The notes under the pieces: model-generated
Databases searched by the model: none
The model's input: the letters and a program-made list of their open reading frames with translations, nothing else
What the model was told of the DNA's origin: nothing
Position numbers and translations under genes: made by a program
NCBI RefSeq assembly: GCF_963678635.1
Contig: NC_087068.1
Location: 44,375,013-44,439,012, forward strand
From: Symsagittifera roscoffensis
Lineage: Eukaryota; Xenacoelomorpha; Acoela; Convolutidae
Reading direction: 5' to 3'
Length of the DNA stretch: 64,000 bases
In this document: one piece after another, positions 1 through 11,839 of the stretch
Position numbering within the stretch: position 1 is the stretch's first letter
Layout: each line of letters opens with the position of its first letter

Positions 1-208
1 GGCGTGGTGGTGGTTCCTCTAATATGTCTTTTGGTTCTTCCAAAATAATCTCTGGGTTCACATTTTCTTTGACCGTAACCGCCATGAGAAATTGTTCGAA
101 CCAGATTTTAAATTGCCACGGAGGGTCTAGATTCGCTGATGCCCAAAATACCGGGATTCCCATATCCGTTCTGTTGTCTTGAGCTGCGAATCCTGCTGGC
201 TGCGCCAT
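1..208 (-). CDS. Partial gag-like retrotransposon ORF running off the window edge
   Basis: An open frame starts at ATG 208-206 and stays open for 69 codons to base 1. It begins MAQPAGFAAQDNR and contains PPWQFKIWFEQFLMAV. The aromatic, tryptophan-rich N-terminal pattern resembles the first Gag residues of Ty3/gypsy-type elements that start directly downstream of a 5' LTR. It lies on the same strand as EXOC5 and just downstream of its last visible exon, so a retroelement may have inserted in a terminal intron or exon of that gene. The rest is outside the window, so the family is inferred only from this short stretch; it could be another host exon. Confidence 0.4.
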   Translation of the reverse strand, partial: MAQPAGFAAQDNRTDMGIPVFWASANLDPPWQFKIWFEQFLMAVTVKENVNPEIILEEPKDILEEPPPR

Positions 209-560
209 GTGATATGCGTTGCGATATCAAATTGAAAACAAGTTGGAATTCAATACTGTATTCTGAATATTGAATTTAGATTTTTTCTTTTCTTTGTTTT
301 CTCATGTACTGAAAGATAGATCATTGTTAAGTACTCTGATCTCTCACTTAGTCTCAGTGTCATCACTTATGTATGACCTTGAGCGTACCATAAAATAATG
401 ATTTAACACCAGAGGTTGGCTGTACATACGTATAATAAATACTGCTACTGCAGTAGCGGTATGACAATGGACTAAAAATGACTTTGAGCTAACAAAACAT
501 CAAAAGATACAACATCGGTAAAAACTTCAGTGAAGCAGGCTGTGTGAAGGGGGATTGAAG
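209..560 (-). other. AT-rich non-coding stretch, possible 5' LTR or leader of the gag-like element
   Basis: No coding potential is seen here. Its position directly upstream of the minus-strand gag-like ORF fits an LTR plus leader. I could not fix TG...CA ends or a primer binding site, so this is only an assignment by position. Confidence 0.2.
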
Positions 561-751
561 TTCGCTCATCCTTAATTCCGTTACTGCTTAAACATTTTAG
601 TATGAGCTGATATGACTGAAATAGATCAGACATCAGATGTCGTATTTCAAGAAAAAATCCGAATTGTCTTTTTCAAAAATTTGTTTAAATGGTTTCAATT
701 ATCCGTACACTGCCTGTCCTAAATGATCCAGCTAACGATAGTACAATTTAC

Positions 752-3700
752 CTCCATACAAAGACACCTGCAGTCTGCGAATCTGAGCCAACAGATTCGA
801 GTGGAACTGGAGTCCAAACTGGAGCAGAATCTCATCCGTCCACTGCTTCTCATTCCTCTTTAAATCCACACTAACTCTATTCACCACCTGTTGCACGAAA
901 GAGCACACCTGTTTGCATGTCTCAGTCGGCCCGTGCATTATCGATTCGTCATCCAGTTGTTGGAACTCTTTCAGATTCTATTCAAAAAAACAGATGGCCT
1001 CGAGGATCTTTTACTTTCTAGAACAATCTATGATTGACACTTTTTTGATTAAATTAAACCAATTTGAGAAGCAACAAGCTTTTTGATCGCAGAAAAACTT
1101 CGTCAATATTTTTTGAAAAATTCCGCAATAAAAATGGTAACTCATTGTAACTACTTTTGAAATGGCATTCAGAGTCCGTGTTGAGGGAACTAAGCCGACA
1201 AAAAAAAACAGACGGACAAACTTCTATTTGGCAAAGAAAAGTCCCGGTTGGATTCCAACATAAAGTCTCTGTCGTCTCAAGCATGGGTGGTAATCTCTAC
1301 GCCAGATGTGCTAGAAGGTTCATAGAGCTTGAATTTATTACGTCGCAAGTATTCACTTGCGAAGTCTTATGAACTATGAAGATATTTACGGTAGAAAAAG
1401 TCTGGTACCCGGTTGCCACAGCCTTGCTTATTGCAAGGGTAATAAAGTCACTTGCCGGTGAAAACTTACTTGGTTCGAGTAAATCTTTTTGATCCAAGCA
1501 GAGTAGTAATTCAGAGTTTTCTCAATTCCAGCATTGATCAAATTCTCAACTTCAGTAAACTTCTTCATTCTCAGTTCATCACAATGAGCGGGAATAGTTA
1601 TCAATCCCTTATTCGAACTCGGGTTAAACAGAATATAATCTACGTACAGATTGTTCACTTCAGCAATTACACTGTAAGCACGACTTACAATACCGAAATA
1701 GGTCAAAAACGGCTCCACTTTTAGATTTTGAAGGTCGGACTGCGTGCTTGGCGTACCTTCGCTCACCAAATGCATGACATACACCAAATTATCATCGAAC
1801 ACAGCATCGAATAACAACTCAACAAGCGCGTTACCGAAATCATTTTTGTCCGAAGTCGAGTTCAAAAGCTTCTCGGCTCTCGCGACACTCGATTTAACTT
1901 CCTTCACGACTTGAATTAATTCGTCCTGATAGATCAATGCCGGATAATCAAATGTTTCCGAAAAAGGTTTTCTTCCAAATGTTTTCAATTGCACAGGAGT
2001 TTTCTTTACATGATTTTTAGTTGAATAGAAACTTGAACTTAGATCTTGGCAGAAATTGAAAATTAGCTTTCTTTCGTTCGCCATATAAGAGCTGAGATAG
2101 TTGGAAAATAGTTTTGTTTTGAGGGAGTATATATTACTTTTATTCACTAGTGAAGCTTGTTTCGAAAGCCTTTCGCAGAATCTTTGCATTTTAGCTTCGA
2201 ATGAACTCAACATTTCCAGTTGACCCTTACTAAGTGATATGTTTTCCTTTGAATCCGATGATAGCATTAGGCTATGATCGATATAACTTTGAATCTTTTC
2301 CAGGAAAAGTCGGTTCAGAAATGTCGCAAAAATCTGCTCCGAATCTTCAAATACAGACTGGATTTCACTTTCTAGATTTTGAATCTGGCCCAAAATGTCC
2401 TCAAAAATAGTATCTGTCTCGATTGAAATTTGAGAGAGAAGTCTATCCACAAAAACTGTCACGCATTTTTGGTTATAACAGTCGAATTTCGCCATTAATT
2501 TTGCGAACTTACTCATGGATGTAATATCGTTTTCTTGAATAGCAAGCGCAAATTTCTCAATCAGCAAATTCTGAATAGAACCATGAGCGCTTCGTATATT
2601 CATAGCAGCCGATTGGAATTTAGATTCATCTAGCTCGGCCAAAACGAGTTGCATCTTTGTAAGCAAGTCAACAAATTCGGCTAACGACGCTTCGCTTTGA
2701 TCTGACTCAAATTTGTCTTTTGGGAAGGAGTTACGCATGAACTGGTTGAAATTCGCAATCAAGAATTTAGCCTCAGAAATTCGCGTGTGGGGCTGGCTTA
2801 TGTTTTCCAGTTGGTCTCCCAATGATACTAGTTTCTTCGATATTTCGATGATGTCATTTTCCAATTTGATGAAAGCCTAAATACAAGGAAACATGAAATA
2901 AGCCAGCTTCTTTGTATTAGTTAATTTTTTAAATCTCTTAACGCCGAGGTGGTATATTTCTTAGTTGACTTGCTGGAATTTGATTTTAAAGATAAATAAA
3001 ATGTTCCTGTAATAATCAGTAGATGTTGACCTCTCGCGAGCACAAGCCGAGTTTTATTTTTGAAATCAGTAATTTGGAATAAATTAAACACTTTTAACCA
3101 ATTAAGGGGGGATGGGGGCAGGGGGTAAAGGACAAGGAAAAATGACTATTTAATTTATAGACTATTTGTTTTTGTTTAAGATGTGCTTAATTGTTATAAA
3201 CCATGGTGATTAAAAAATGTATTATTATGCTAACTTGGGGCAGCGTTTTGAGATTCTACCGGGCCCGTTGGCTGTCCTCTTCGGGTTAAATTAAAGTTAA
3301 TTTTGTATAAATCCATGCTGAATTTGCTTTAACTCGTGAGAAATAAATTCTCTTTCTTTCTTTCTTTCTTTCTTTCATTCAACTGATACTTATGTTTGGC
3401 GCGGGACAGTAAAAGAGCCTCTATTTTATTCGGAATGTTCTCTTGTACCAACCTCTGAGCATCTGGCGTGTTGGCTCTCGAGGTCTTGGACTCTGTGCAT
3501 CTGGTCTTCGATTTCACTCCTCGAGATGGCCTGCTGCTTCTTCAACTCACTCTCCATCTTGTCCTCCAACTCCTCAAGGTCACTCATTGTCTGAGACAGC
3601 ACACTACAACACACAGGTCAAAGGTCGTCACTCACTTAAATGATGTATAACATTTTTGTTCTGATCTCTCTTATAATGTTTTGATCCGATACTATTTGGT

Positions 3701-5537
3701 ACATTTTGAGTCAAAAACTTCAGTTTGACGAGTTTTAGAAAATTTTTACTTCCAGACCAGAACGCGTCACTACACTCGCAAAAGCCACATCCTTATTATA
3801 AAATCAATTTTAGTTTAAAACCCAGGCTTATAAAAAATAACCTTATCCACCATCACCTCAAAAATTTAACCTTGATAAAGTTAATCGTATCTATCATCAC
3901 CTCAATTTATGAACTTAATTTAAAATCAACTAGCGTGTAACGCACCTCCAGTGCTTCAAACTGATTAGTGAACAAGAAATCTGCTGACACAAAAAAAATG
4001 GAAAAATAACAGCGAAGTACATGTAACCGAAAAAGACAGGGAAACCCAACAACGCTTTTGATTTCATGTACGGTAAAAATAATTTTGACTTGAAGGTTAA
4101 AATCTCCATAACTACTGAATTTCAGATCTTCGTAATCGAAACAAACCCTTAAAAAGCCGACAGCATACAGCTGCACTTTCCATTCTAAAAAATTGAAACA
4201 ATCAATTGCAAAATCATCAAATTCATAAATGTGATTCATAATCCATCGCAATTAATTTTAAGATATCAGACTCTTTTCATATCTCGGAAACCAAAAGCAT
4301 TTGAGCAGTCACCTTTGAAGGCAAAATTTTCAATTTGTGAGATTACCTCGACAGCACCTGACTACAGTGTTGGCAATTTCAAATCATGTGAATATTTTTA
4401 AATAACAATTTTCTGAAAAAATTTTTTTTTTAAATGTCAAATCTCGGAACACAAAAAGATTTGAGGCATTTGAGCAGTCCCATTTGGAAGCAAGATTTGC
4501 AATGGCTGAGGGTATCCTGACAGCCCCTCCCACTATAGAGTTGAGAATTTAAGGTTTTGAGCAGTCATATTTTTATGCAAGATTTGGAACTCAAGAGAAA
4601 ACTGAGAGCACCCAATTTCAGGGAAGAGAATTTCAATTTTTTTCATTTGTTCACATAATTTCTTTTAGAATTTTTTTTTGAAAAAATCAGAAAAATCGTC
4701 ATATCTCGGAAACTAAAAGGATTTGAGCAGTCACATTTGGATGCAAGATTTTTAATGACTGAGACTACCCTGACAGCACCTCATACTATAGAAATGAGAA
4801 TTTCAAATTTTTTATCTAAGTCATTTGAATTTCAAAAAAAAACATAAAAACCTCATATCTTGGAAACTAAAAGGATTTGAGCAGTAATTTTTTGAAGCAC
4901 GATTTGCAACCCCTGCGAGTACCCTAACAACACCCAACTACAGGATTGAAAGTTTGAATTTATGTTGAATTCTTTAAATATAAGTTTTCAGAAATTTTTT
5001 TTAAAAAAGTCACAAGAATCTTAAATATTGTAAGCTAGAAAGATTTGGGTGTTTATAATTGGACTTATTTGTAACCCCTAGGTTAACACTGACAGCATCT
5101 CACTTTTGGGTTGCTAATTTCAGACTAGACAAAAAAAACACGCTGGAAAAAAATCAAGCTTGAAAATTGAAAAAGAAAAATTTTAATCATTGCAATATAC
5201 GATATAGCTTACACATGCAAAAAAAATTTCGTTAAGCATGCAAAAATAATAAGTTGAAAAAGCTTTAGCAAGGCGAGATAGTGTAGCCCGCATTTAATTA
5301 TCTAGTAGATAATTAAGCAGTGAAACTCAAATTTCAAGTCTGAAGTCTAGTCAATGATGCTAGTTTTTATTTAATGAAAACTTTTCACCTGTAGAGCTTG
5401 GCCGAGTCAAACTCGAAAGAGTCAGGTCCCCCCGAAGAGCTTGCCGACACGGAGCTTGACAGAGACTTCTCCACTAATTGGTCGACAAATTGTGTGACAT
5501 CGAATGTCGCACTCTCGAAGTCCGACTGCTCATACAT
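752..5537 (-). CDS. EXOC5: Exocyst complex component 5 (Sec10), four exons, C-terminus not in window
   Basis: EXOC5/Sec10 is a subunit of the exocyst, which tethers secretory vesicles to the plasma membrane. Exons run 5537-5389, 3603-3453, 2876-1470 and 977-752. Joined at these sites the frame stays open, and the spacing between the N-terminal motif (FVDQLV), the coiled coil and the LGDQLE motif agrees with animal Sec10 without gaps. Donors are AG/GTGAAA, GAG/GTTGGT (weak), CAA/GTAAGT and GAG/GTAAAT; acceptors are TTGTAG, TATTTAG and GAATAG. About 644 codons are visible against roughly 700 usual, so the last ~60-65 codons are missing. The final exon must lie beyond base 1, past a gag-like ORF, or be lost. 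Start chosen: ATG 5537, which matches the family N-terminus. A TTATAG sits directly before it, which may be a cis or spliced-leader acceptor. Introns carry repeats. Confidence 0.88.
978..1469 (-). other. EXOC5 intron 3 with dispersed repeats
   Basis: This 492-bp intron has a GTAAGT donor and TAG acceptor. It holds one copy of the two-hairpin repeat (1387-1450). It also holds a stretch (985-1110) that resembles 5690-5830 upstream of the gene, around ATTTATGATTGACA-type sequence, which marks another dispersed repeat. I see no gene in it. Confidence 0.6.
1387..1450 (+). repeat. Two-hairpin dispersed repeat, copy 1
   Basis: This is one of six copies of a ~60-bp block built as TTACGGG, then AAAAAGTCTAGTACCCG, then an ACCCTTGC/GCAAGGGT hairpin and AATAAA. 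Just upstream, 1344-1362 holds a separate CGCAAGT/ACTTGCG inverted repeat. The copies have different flanks, as expected of mobile or structured elements. Confidence 0.6.
3235..3380 (+). repeat. Retroposon-like tail ending in a (TTTC)n microsatellite
   Basis: A GC-richer block (ACCGGGCCCGTTGGCTGTCC) is followed by AT-rich sequence and about seven CTTT units at 3351-3379. A non-coding body ending in a simple repeat is typical of the 3' end of a SINE or LINE. It lies in EXOC5 intron 2. Confidence 0.45.
4270..5130 (+). repeat. Degenerate tandem repeats in EXOC5 intron 1
   Basis: About five diverged units can be lined up near 4275, 4435, 4700, 4850 and 5030. Each has an ATATCTCGGAAAC-like start, AGGATTTGAGCAGTCA, GCAAGATTTGCAA and CTGACAGCACC. 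Spacing is 160-270 bp and divergence is high, so the array is old. No reading frame is shared between units. Confidence 0.6.
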
Positions 5538-7065
5538 TCTATAAATGAGGATCAAAATATTAGACAAAAACAGATTCAAACATACAGAATAAATATACTC
5601 ATTACAAATAAAAAAAAAACAGACAACAGACAGTTGGAAAACTCTCAATTATCGAATTTCCAAGAAAAATCTCAATTATCGAATTTCCAAGAAAAAATAG
5701 ATGACCTTCGAGCTCTTTTAACGTTTAGAACAATTTATGATTGACATTTAGTTGATAAAATTAAGCCTATTAGAAAAAACTGGATCGATAGGTAAATTTT
5801 TTATTTCGCTGGAAAACTGAGAAATAAATTCCACTTTTGAAACTAGAATTCGATCAAGTTTTTCAAGATTTGTATACTTTCGCTGTTCGACAGTGGAGTT
5901 TGCCTTCCTTTTGACCAAGGAAATGAACTGAATTAAAAAAGAAATCATAAGTCAAACCGCGACAAGTAAATTTAAGCCTAAACAAATATTCGGACTTTTT
6001 CTAAAAAAAAGCAAAAAAATAATCGTCACGACCGATAAAGGCTCTGAACTACGTTCACCGACTCTTAAAAATCATTTTTAAATTAGAAGTATAACAGTTC
6101 AGTTTATTAAAGAAATCAAGCCACGAGGTCTTCATCTTAGAAAACCAACTTCATTAGGCGTACTTTTCGGTATCAATGTATTTCATCGGAGATACTTTCT
6201 CACATTAACAAAGTTTTCTACGCCAGCATCTTCTAAAACGTTCTAGATCTTCTATCACTGGCTTTTTTTTGTTTACCTTTGGACGCAATCGCGCAATCGA
6301 CACAACAGCATGCTTATTGTTCCGACTTTGTATTCGGCTGTTTTAATCTTTTTTTCTTCTTCCCAGGCAAATTCAGGTACCACAAATAATAATCGAAATG
6401 GGTCGAGTGATATATCATATAAAAGTCCGTTCAGTCGTCATTCAAACAATTTTAAAAAAAAATTGCGAAAATTGCCGAAAACTGGTTCAAGAATTTTTAG
6501 TTTCAGTCAGATTTCGTGCGAGTAAAGCGATCGTGTAAGGTTTGATATTTATATTAAAATATCGGCCATTCAGGCTAAAAAACTTGATGTTAATAAAAGG
6601 AAAACTAGTTTTGGAAGCTTCATTTAGCACTTCTCTGGCAAAAAACAAATTCAAGAATTAGAAAATTTTTTCAATTTTTTGTTTCATTATTTTTGGAGAC
6701 AATTGTAAACGTTTATGCCTAATTCACTAAATTTCCGCAAATTTGTATAGTTCAGTCTTCAGACGAAGCACAAGAAAACACGCTAATTAAAAAAAACTAT
6801 TGAGAATGTAGTCGGAACTTTCTGAGCTATTTGCACAGCAACCGGCTATCCTTGTTCTAATATGATCTCGCCTTAGTGAAACAGCACCCTCTTAGTGGTA
6901 GAAAAAAATGGACTTTTTTTGCTCGATTTCTGCTTTCCTTAATGGAATTTACAAGTTAAACCACTAAAACACAAAAATAAGTGAACAGATAGAACTTTTT
7001 CCGAAAAAAAACTATTCCAGCTTTCTAAAGGTTTCAAAAAATGTTTCTCTATGGTAAATTGTAGC
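5538..7065. other. Intergenic region with dispersed repeat fragments, no gene seen
   Basis: This AT-rich stretch lies between EXOC5 and the radical-SAM C-terminal exon. It holds relatives of sequences elsewhere in the window. Bases 6375-6445 match 29396-29470, 6585-6650 matches 29020-29085, and 6808-6860 is a copy of the TGTGGTCGGAAC repeat. I see no open frame with coding character. Confidence 0.5.
6808..6862 (+). repeat. TGTGGTCGGAAC dispersed repeat, copy 1
   Basis: The core reads GTCGGAACTTTCTGAGCT, then GCACAGCAACCGGCTATCC. Related copies occur at 29224-29280 on the plus strand, and at 27735-27790, 28250-28303 and 32395-32450 on the minus strand. Confidence 0.5.
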
Positions 7066-7146
7066 TTGAGAGGATAGTGTCAGAAATTTATTGATCCAAG
7101 ACTTGTAAGGTCTTGGATCAATAAATTTCTGACACTATCCTCTCAA
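7066..7146. repeat. Perfect 37-bp inverted repeat with 7-bp loop
   Basis: Left arm 7066-7102 and right arm 7110-7146 are exact reverse complements, separated by TTGTAAG. The arms begin TTGAGAGGATAGTGTC. A 37-bp perfect stem is rare by chance in such sequence. It could be a small fold-back element, a hairpin RNA source, or an inverted duplication made during DNA repair or sequencing. No flanking gene structure explains it. Confidence 0.85.
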
Positions 7147-7459
7147 TGATTTCGACGTTTACTATGAAATCCGCTCGAATGTGAAGCTTTCTTTTAAAAA
7201 TTCGAATTTCCATTAAAATTGAACTAAGTTAAATCAACAAAACTACTTATAAAACTATTCTTTTCAGTTTGATTACAGCTGAACAAAAACAATCTAAATT
7301 ACATTTTTACAGTTCGAAGCAATATATGCGGATGTATTCGCCTTAATTTAGAAAGCAGGAAAGTTGTCGTGTTCGAATCTCCACAGTCCAATACTCCTCG
7401 CGTAGTCTCTCAATGAGTCCACTTCTGATTGCGTCACTGGTCTGTCGATGTCACTGTAG

Positions 7460-10400
7460 TCTGTGTTGCCAATCCGACTTCTGAACTCCGTTTTACCAAC
7501 TAAAACGCCACAAAAATTAGGCGAAAATAACAGAGAATATGAAGAAGACAACAGATTAAGCCTACGAAAATTGAACACCAAATTAGAAGCATGGAGATTT
7601 AACCAGATAAAATTAACCAGATAAAACTTAATCCGACATTATCAAATGCTTATCCAGAATTCTTGTCTTTTATCCAGAATTAGGTAGGTAAAAAACAGCT
7701 TTCGCAGAATAAATTTGAAAACTTTAAAAATACAACAGTAACACTATAATGTGTTGCCAATTCGACTTCTGAACTCCGTTTTACCAACAAAAACGCCACA
7801 AAAATTAGGCGAAAATAACAGAGAATATGATGAAGAAGACAACAGATTAAGCCTACGAAAATTGAACACCAAATTAGAAGCATGGAGATTTAACCAGATA
7901 AAACTTAATCCCACATTATCAAATGTTTATCCAGAATTCTTGTCTTTTATCCAGAATTAGGTAGGTAAAAACAGCTTTCGCAGAATAAATTTGAAAACTT
8001 TAAAAATACAACAGTAACACTATAATGGGTTGCCAATTCGACTTCTGAACTCCGTTTTACCAACTAAAACGCCACAAAAATTAGGCGAAAATAACAGAGA
8101 ATATGATGAAGAAGACAACAGATTAAGCCTACGAAAATTGAACACCAAATTAGAAGCATGGAGATTTAACCAGATAAAACTTAATCCCACATTATCAAAT
8201 GTTTATACAGAATTCTTGTCTTTTATCCAGAATTAGGTAGGTAAAAAACAGCTTTCGCAGAATAAATTTGAAAACTTTAAAAATACAACAGTAACACTAT
8301 AATGTGTTGCCAATTCGACTTCTGAACTCCGTTTTACCAACTAAAACGCCACAAAAAATTAGGCGAAAATAACAGAGAATATGATGAAGAAAACAACAGA
8401 TTAAGCCTACGAAAATTGAACACCAAATTAGAAACATGGAGATTTAACCAGATAAAACTTAATCCCACATTATCAAATGCTTATCCAGAATTCTTGTCTT
8501 TTATCCAGAATTAGGTAGGTAAAAAACAGCTTTCGCAGAATAAATTTGAAAACTTTAAAAATACAACAGTAACACTATAATGTGTTGCCAATTCGACTTC
8601 TGAACTCCGTTTTACCAACTAAAACGCCACAAAAATTAGGCGAAAATAACAGAGAATATGATGAAGAAGGCAACAGATTAAGCCTACGAAAATTGAACAC
8701 CAAATTAGAAGCATGGAGATTTAACCAGATAAAACTTAATCCCACATTATCAAATGTTTATCCAGAATTCTTGTCTTTTATCCAGAATTAGGTAGGTAAA
8801 AAACAGCTTTCGCAGAATAAATTTGAAAACTTTAAAAATACAACAGTAACACTATAATGTGTTGCCAATTCGACTTCTGAACTCCGTTTTACCAACTAAA
8901 ACGCCACAAAAAATTAGGCGAAAATAACAGAGAATATGATGAAGAAAACAACAGATTAAGCCTACGAAAATTGAACACCAAATTAGAAACATGGAGATTT
9001 AACCAGATAAAACTTAATCCCACATTATCAAATGCTTATCCAGAATTCTTGTCTTTTATCCAGAATTAGGTAGGTAAAAAACAGCTTTCGCAGAATAAAT
9101 TTGAAAACTTTAAAAATACAACAGTAACACTATAATGTGTTGCCAATTCGACTTCTGAACTCCGTTTTACCAACTAAAACGCCACAAAAATTAGGCGAAA
9201 ATAACAGAAAATATGATGAAGAAGACAACAGATTAAGCCTACGAAAATTGAACACCAAATTAGAAGCATGGAGATTTAACCAGATAAAACTTAATCCCAC
9301 ATTATCAAATGTTTATCCAGAATTCTTGTCTTTTATCCAGAATTAGGTAGGTAAAAAACAGCTTTCGCAGAATAAATTTGAAAACTTTAAAAATACAACA
9401 GTAACACTATAATGTGTTGCCAATTCGACTTCTGAGCTCCGTTTTACCAACTAAAACGCCACAAAAATTAGGCGAAAATAACAGAGAATATGATGAAGAA
9501 GACAACAGATTAAGCCTACGAAAATTGAACACCAAATTAGAAGCATGGAGATTTAACCAGATAAAACTTAATCCCACATTATCAAATGCTTATCCTGAAT
9601 TCTTGTCTTTTATCCAGAATTAGGTAGGTAAGAAACAGCTTTCGCAGAATAAATTTGAAAACTTTAAAAATACAACAGTAACACTATAATGTGTTGCCAA
9701 TTCGACTTCTGAACTCCGTTTTACCAACTAAAACGCCACAAAAAATTAGGCGAAAATAACAGAGAATATGATGAAGAAAACAACAGATTAAGCCTACGAA
9801 AATTGAACACCAAATTAGAAACATGGAGATTTAACCAGATAAAACTTAATCCCACATTATCAAATGCTTATCCAGAATTCTTGTCTTTTATCCAGAATTA
9901 GGTAGGTAAAAAACAGCTTTCGCAGAATAAATTTGAAAACTTTAAAAATACAACAGTAACACTATAATGTGTTGCCAATTCGACTTCTGAACTCCGTTTT
10001 ACCAACTAAAACGCCACAAAAATTAGGCGAAAATAACAGAGAATATGATGAAGAAGGCAACAGATTAAGCCTACGAAAATTGAACACCAAATTAGAAGCA
10101 TGGAGATTTAACCAGATAAAACTTAATCCCACATTATCAAATGTTTATCCAGAATTCTTGTCTTTTATCCAGAATTAGGTAGGTAAAAAACAGCTTTCGC
10201 AGAATAAATTTGAAAACTTTAAAAATACAACAGTAACACTATAATGTGTTGCCAATTCGACTTCTGAACTCCGTTTTACCAACTAAAACGCCACAAAAAA
10301 TTAGGCGAAAATAACAGAGAATATGATGAAGAAAACAACAGATTAAGCCTACGAAAATTGAACACCAAATTAGAAACATGGAGATTTAACCAGATAAAAC

Positions 10401-10521
10401 TTAATCCCACATTATCAAATGCTTATCCAGAATTCTTGTCTTTTATCCAGAATTAGGTAGGTAAAAAACAGCTTTCGCAGAATAAATTTGAAAACTTTAA
10501 AAACACGACAGTAACACTATA
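7460..10521 (+). repeat. 277-bp tandem array, ~11 units, with a five-unit higher-order pattern
   Basis: Unit starts are near 7470 (joined to the true exon), 7751, 8030, 8305, 8582, 8859, 9137, 9414, 9692, 9969 and 10246. Units differ by few bases. One type has GAAGACAAC, one has GAAGGCAAC, and one has GAAAACAAC with an extra A and AAACATGG. Their order A-A-B-A'-B occurs twice with a ~1386-bp period. Each unit contains, on the minus strand, the intron end plus the first ~40 bp of the radical-SAM terminal exon, so it multiplies a splice acceptor. The 69-codon plus-strand frame in most units is a by-product of low divergence. Confidence 0.95.
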
Positions 10522-10559
10522 ATTCGTAGCAATTTGAGTCCTTATTAGTAATAATATAA

Positions 10560-10700
10560 GAAAAAAATTTTTTTTGAAGATAAAATCCGTTTTCATGGAA
10601 ATTTCAAGTCGAGCTTTCATGGAAACTTTAAGACCAAAAAATCGCGTTTTGTTGTGCGCGCGTTCCCCTTCAAAATTAGTATATAATGGCGCCATAGGCG
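10560..10700 (-). repeat. Fragment of the MITE-like element, inverted
   Basis: The stretch around ACCAAAAAATCGCG and CAAAATTAGTATAT is the reverse complement of 33150-33205 in the element inside the MTR4 intron. The terminal repeats are not preserved here. Confidence 0.55.
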
Positions 10701-11839
10701 CCTTGAGAAAAAATTGAGGGTTTGTCGGCCGAAAATGAATGTCATAAAATAAACCAAAGGGGTGACCCTTGGTTTTGGATACCGTTACATTGTAACTTTA
10801 CGAGGGATATGAGAAACTGGAAAAAGCCTTTCTCCAAATAACTTCTGGCACTTAGTTGTGATCATTTGAAAGAATCTTGAAAAAGTATGTAGGGGATTCG
10901 CAGGGAAGCGTTAAATGAAAATTTGATGGCGTCTAAGACAACCTGCCAGGTCTTCCATTGTTGTTATAAAAGTTACGTCATATTTAAAATCAGGAACGCT
11001 CGACTTGAAAAAATTTTACAAACTGATGGGTAAAAAGAATCGTAGAAGAATTCTGCTGTCATCTAAATCAGACAGAAAATATCAAACTGTTACTTGAGAA
11101 ATAGGCAAGTTTTATGCTGAGTTATGTTAAATGACGTTGACTAAGAAAAATTACCTTTTGGCTAGCCTATTTACCCCGTCCATCTATGATCTAAATTTTA
11201 GCCCCTTTATAGTTCAGCACTGCGCATTCAAAGGCCAAAAAAATTCCATCTATGTTGCGTTTTATGGAAGCAAGATTAACCTTACAATGGCTTTTAGACC
11301 AGTGTTGCACAACCCTCGCTTGTCTTCCAATCTGTTCACGTCGCAGTTCCTCGGACACGCCCTGCATCGTGACAACTCCCGCTCTGCATCAAGTAATTTC
11401 GCCTTCAAGTTTTGAGGTGTCAGCAAATTAGCACTGGAAATATAGTCGTAGACTAGAAATGGGGGCGCCAAATGAAGATTCTGTCTTCGAAAAAATTCAG
11501 TTCTTTTACCAGAATTGTAGCCAGCACGGGTTAAGAAAAGCACGGTTCTGTTCATCCTTGCGTAGATGTCATTGAGTTTTCATTATAGATTCATGCCATC
11601 TGAAGTTTGTACTATACTTGTTTGACGATACTGTGGAAACTCCGGGGGGTTTGCTTCCATTTCGAGCAGTATATGACACAGCAATTACTATTTGTTAACT
11701 ATTGAATGACTACAATGCATTAAACAACTTTATGTGCCGTGTTTTTGTTGCATGCGATGTATCTTATCCTGCAAGTAGTCTTTTGTGTGCGAAACGTAGC
11801 ATCACGATTAAAAGGGTTTGACAATAAATACTACTTTTG

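Larger units (their letters stand above)
7348..11555 (-). pseudogene. PflX-like radical-SAM gene: N- and C-terminal exons present, core missing
   Basis: Exon A starts at ATG 11555 and ends near 11282 (donor ATT/GTAAGG). It encodes a possible targeting leader, then CRACPRNCDVNR and GLCNTG, the N-terminal cysteine pattern of the PflX-like relatives of pyruvate-formate-lyase activase. Exon Z (about 7501-7348) encodes an ending with DIDRPVTQSEVDSLRDYARS and GLWRFE, like that family's C-terminus. Its acceptor is GTTTTAG/TTGGT. The catalytic middle, including the CxxxCxxC that binds the 4Fe-4S cluster, should need ~200 codons. I find none of it in the 3.8 kb between, which is filled by the 277-bp array and AT-rich repeats. 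This is therefore a decayed gene, a locus deleted by array expansion, or an assembly collapse. The family call rests on motif memory, not a search. Confidence 0.6.

Noticed and set aside
587-632. Possible EXOC5 exon 5 after TATTTCAG
   Set aside because: The frame closes after about 11 codons and does not resemble the family's C-terminal sequence.
7751-10178. Series of near-identical 69-codon plus-strand ORFs as a gene family
   Set aside because: They are by-products of the 277-bp array. Some units lose the frame through a single extra base, and the conserved coding sense is the minus-strand exon fragment.
7460-10521. CRISPR-like array
   Set aside because: Units are 277 bp of continuous homology without unique spacers, in a eukaryotic intron.
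11131-11415. 94-codon plus-strand ORF
   Set aside because: Antisense to the radical-SAM N-terminal exon.
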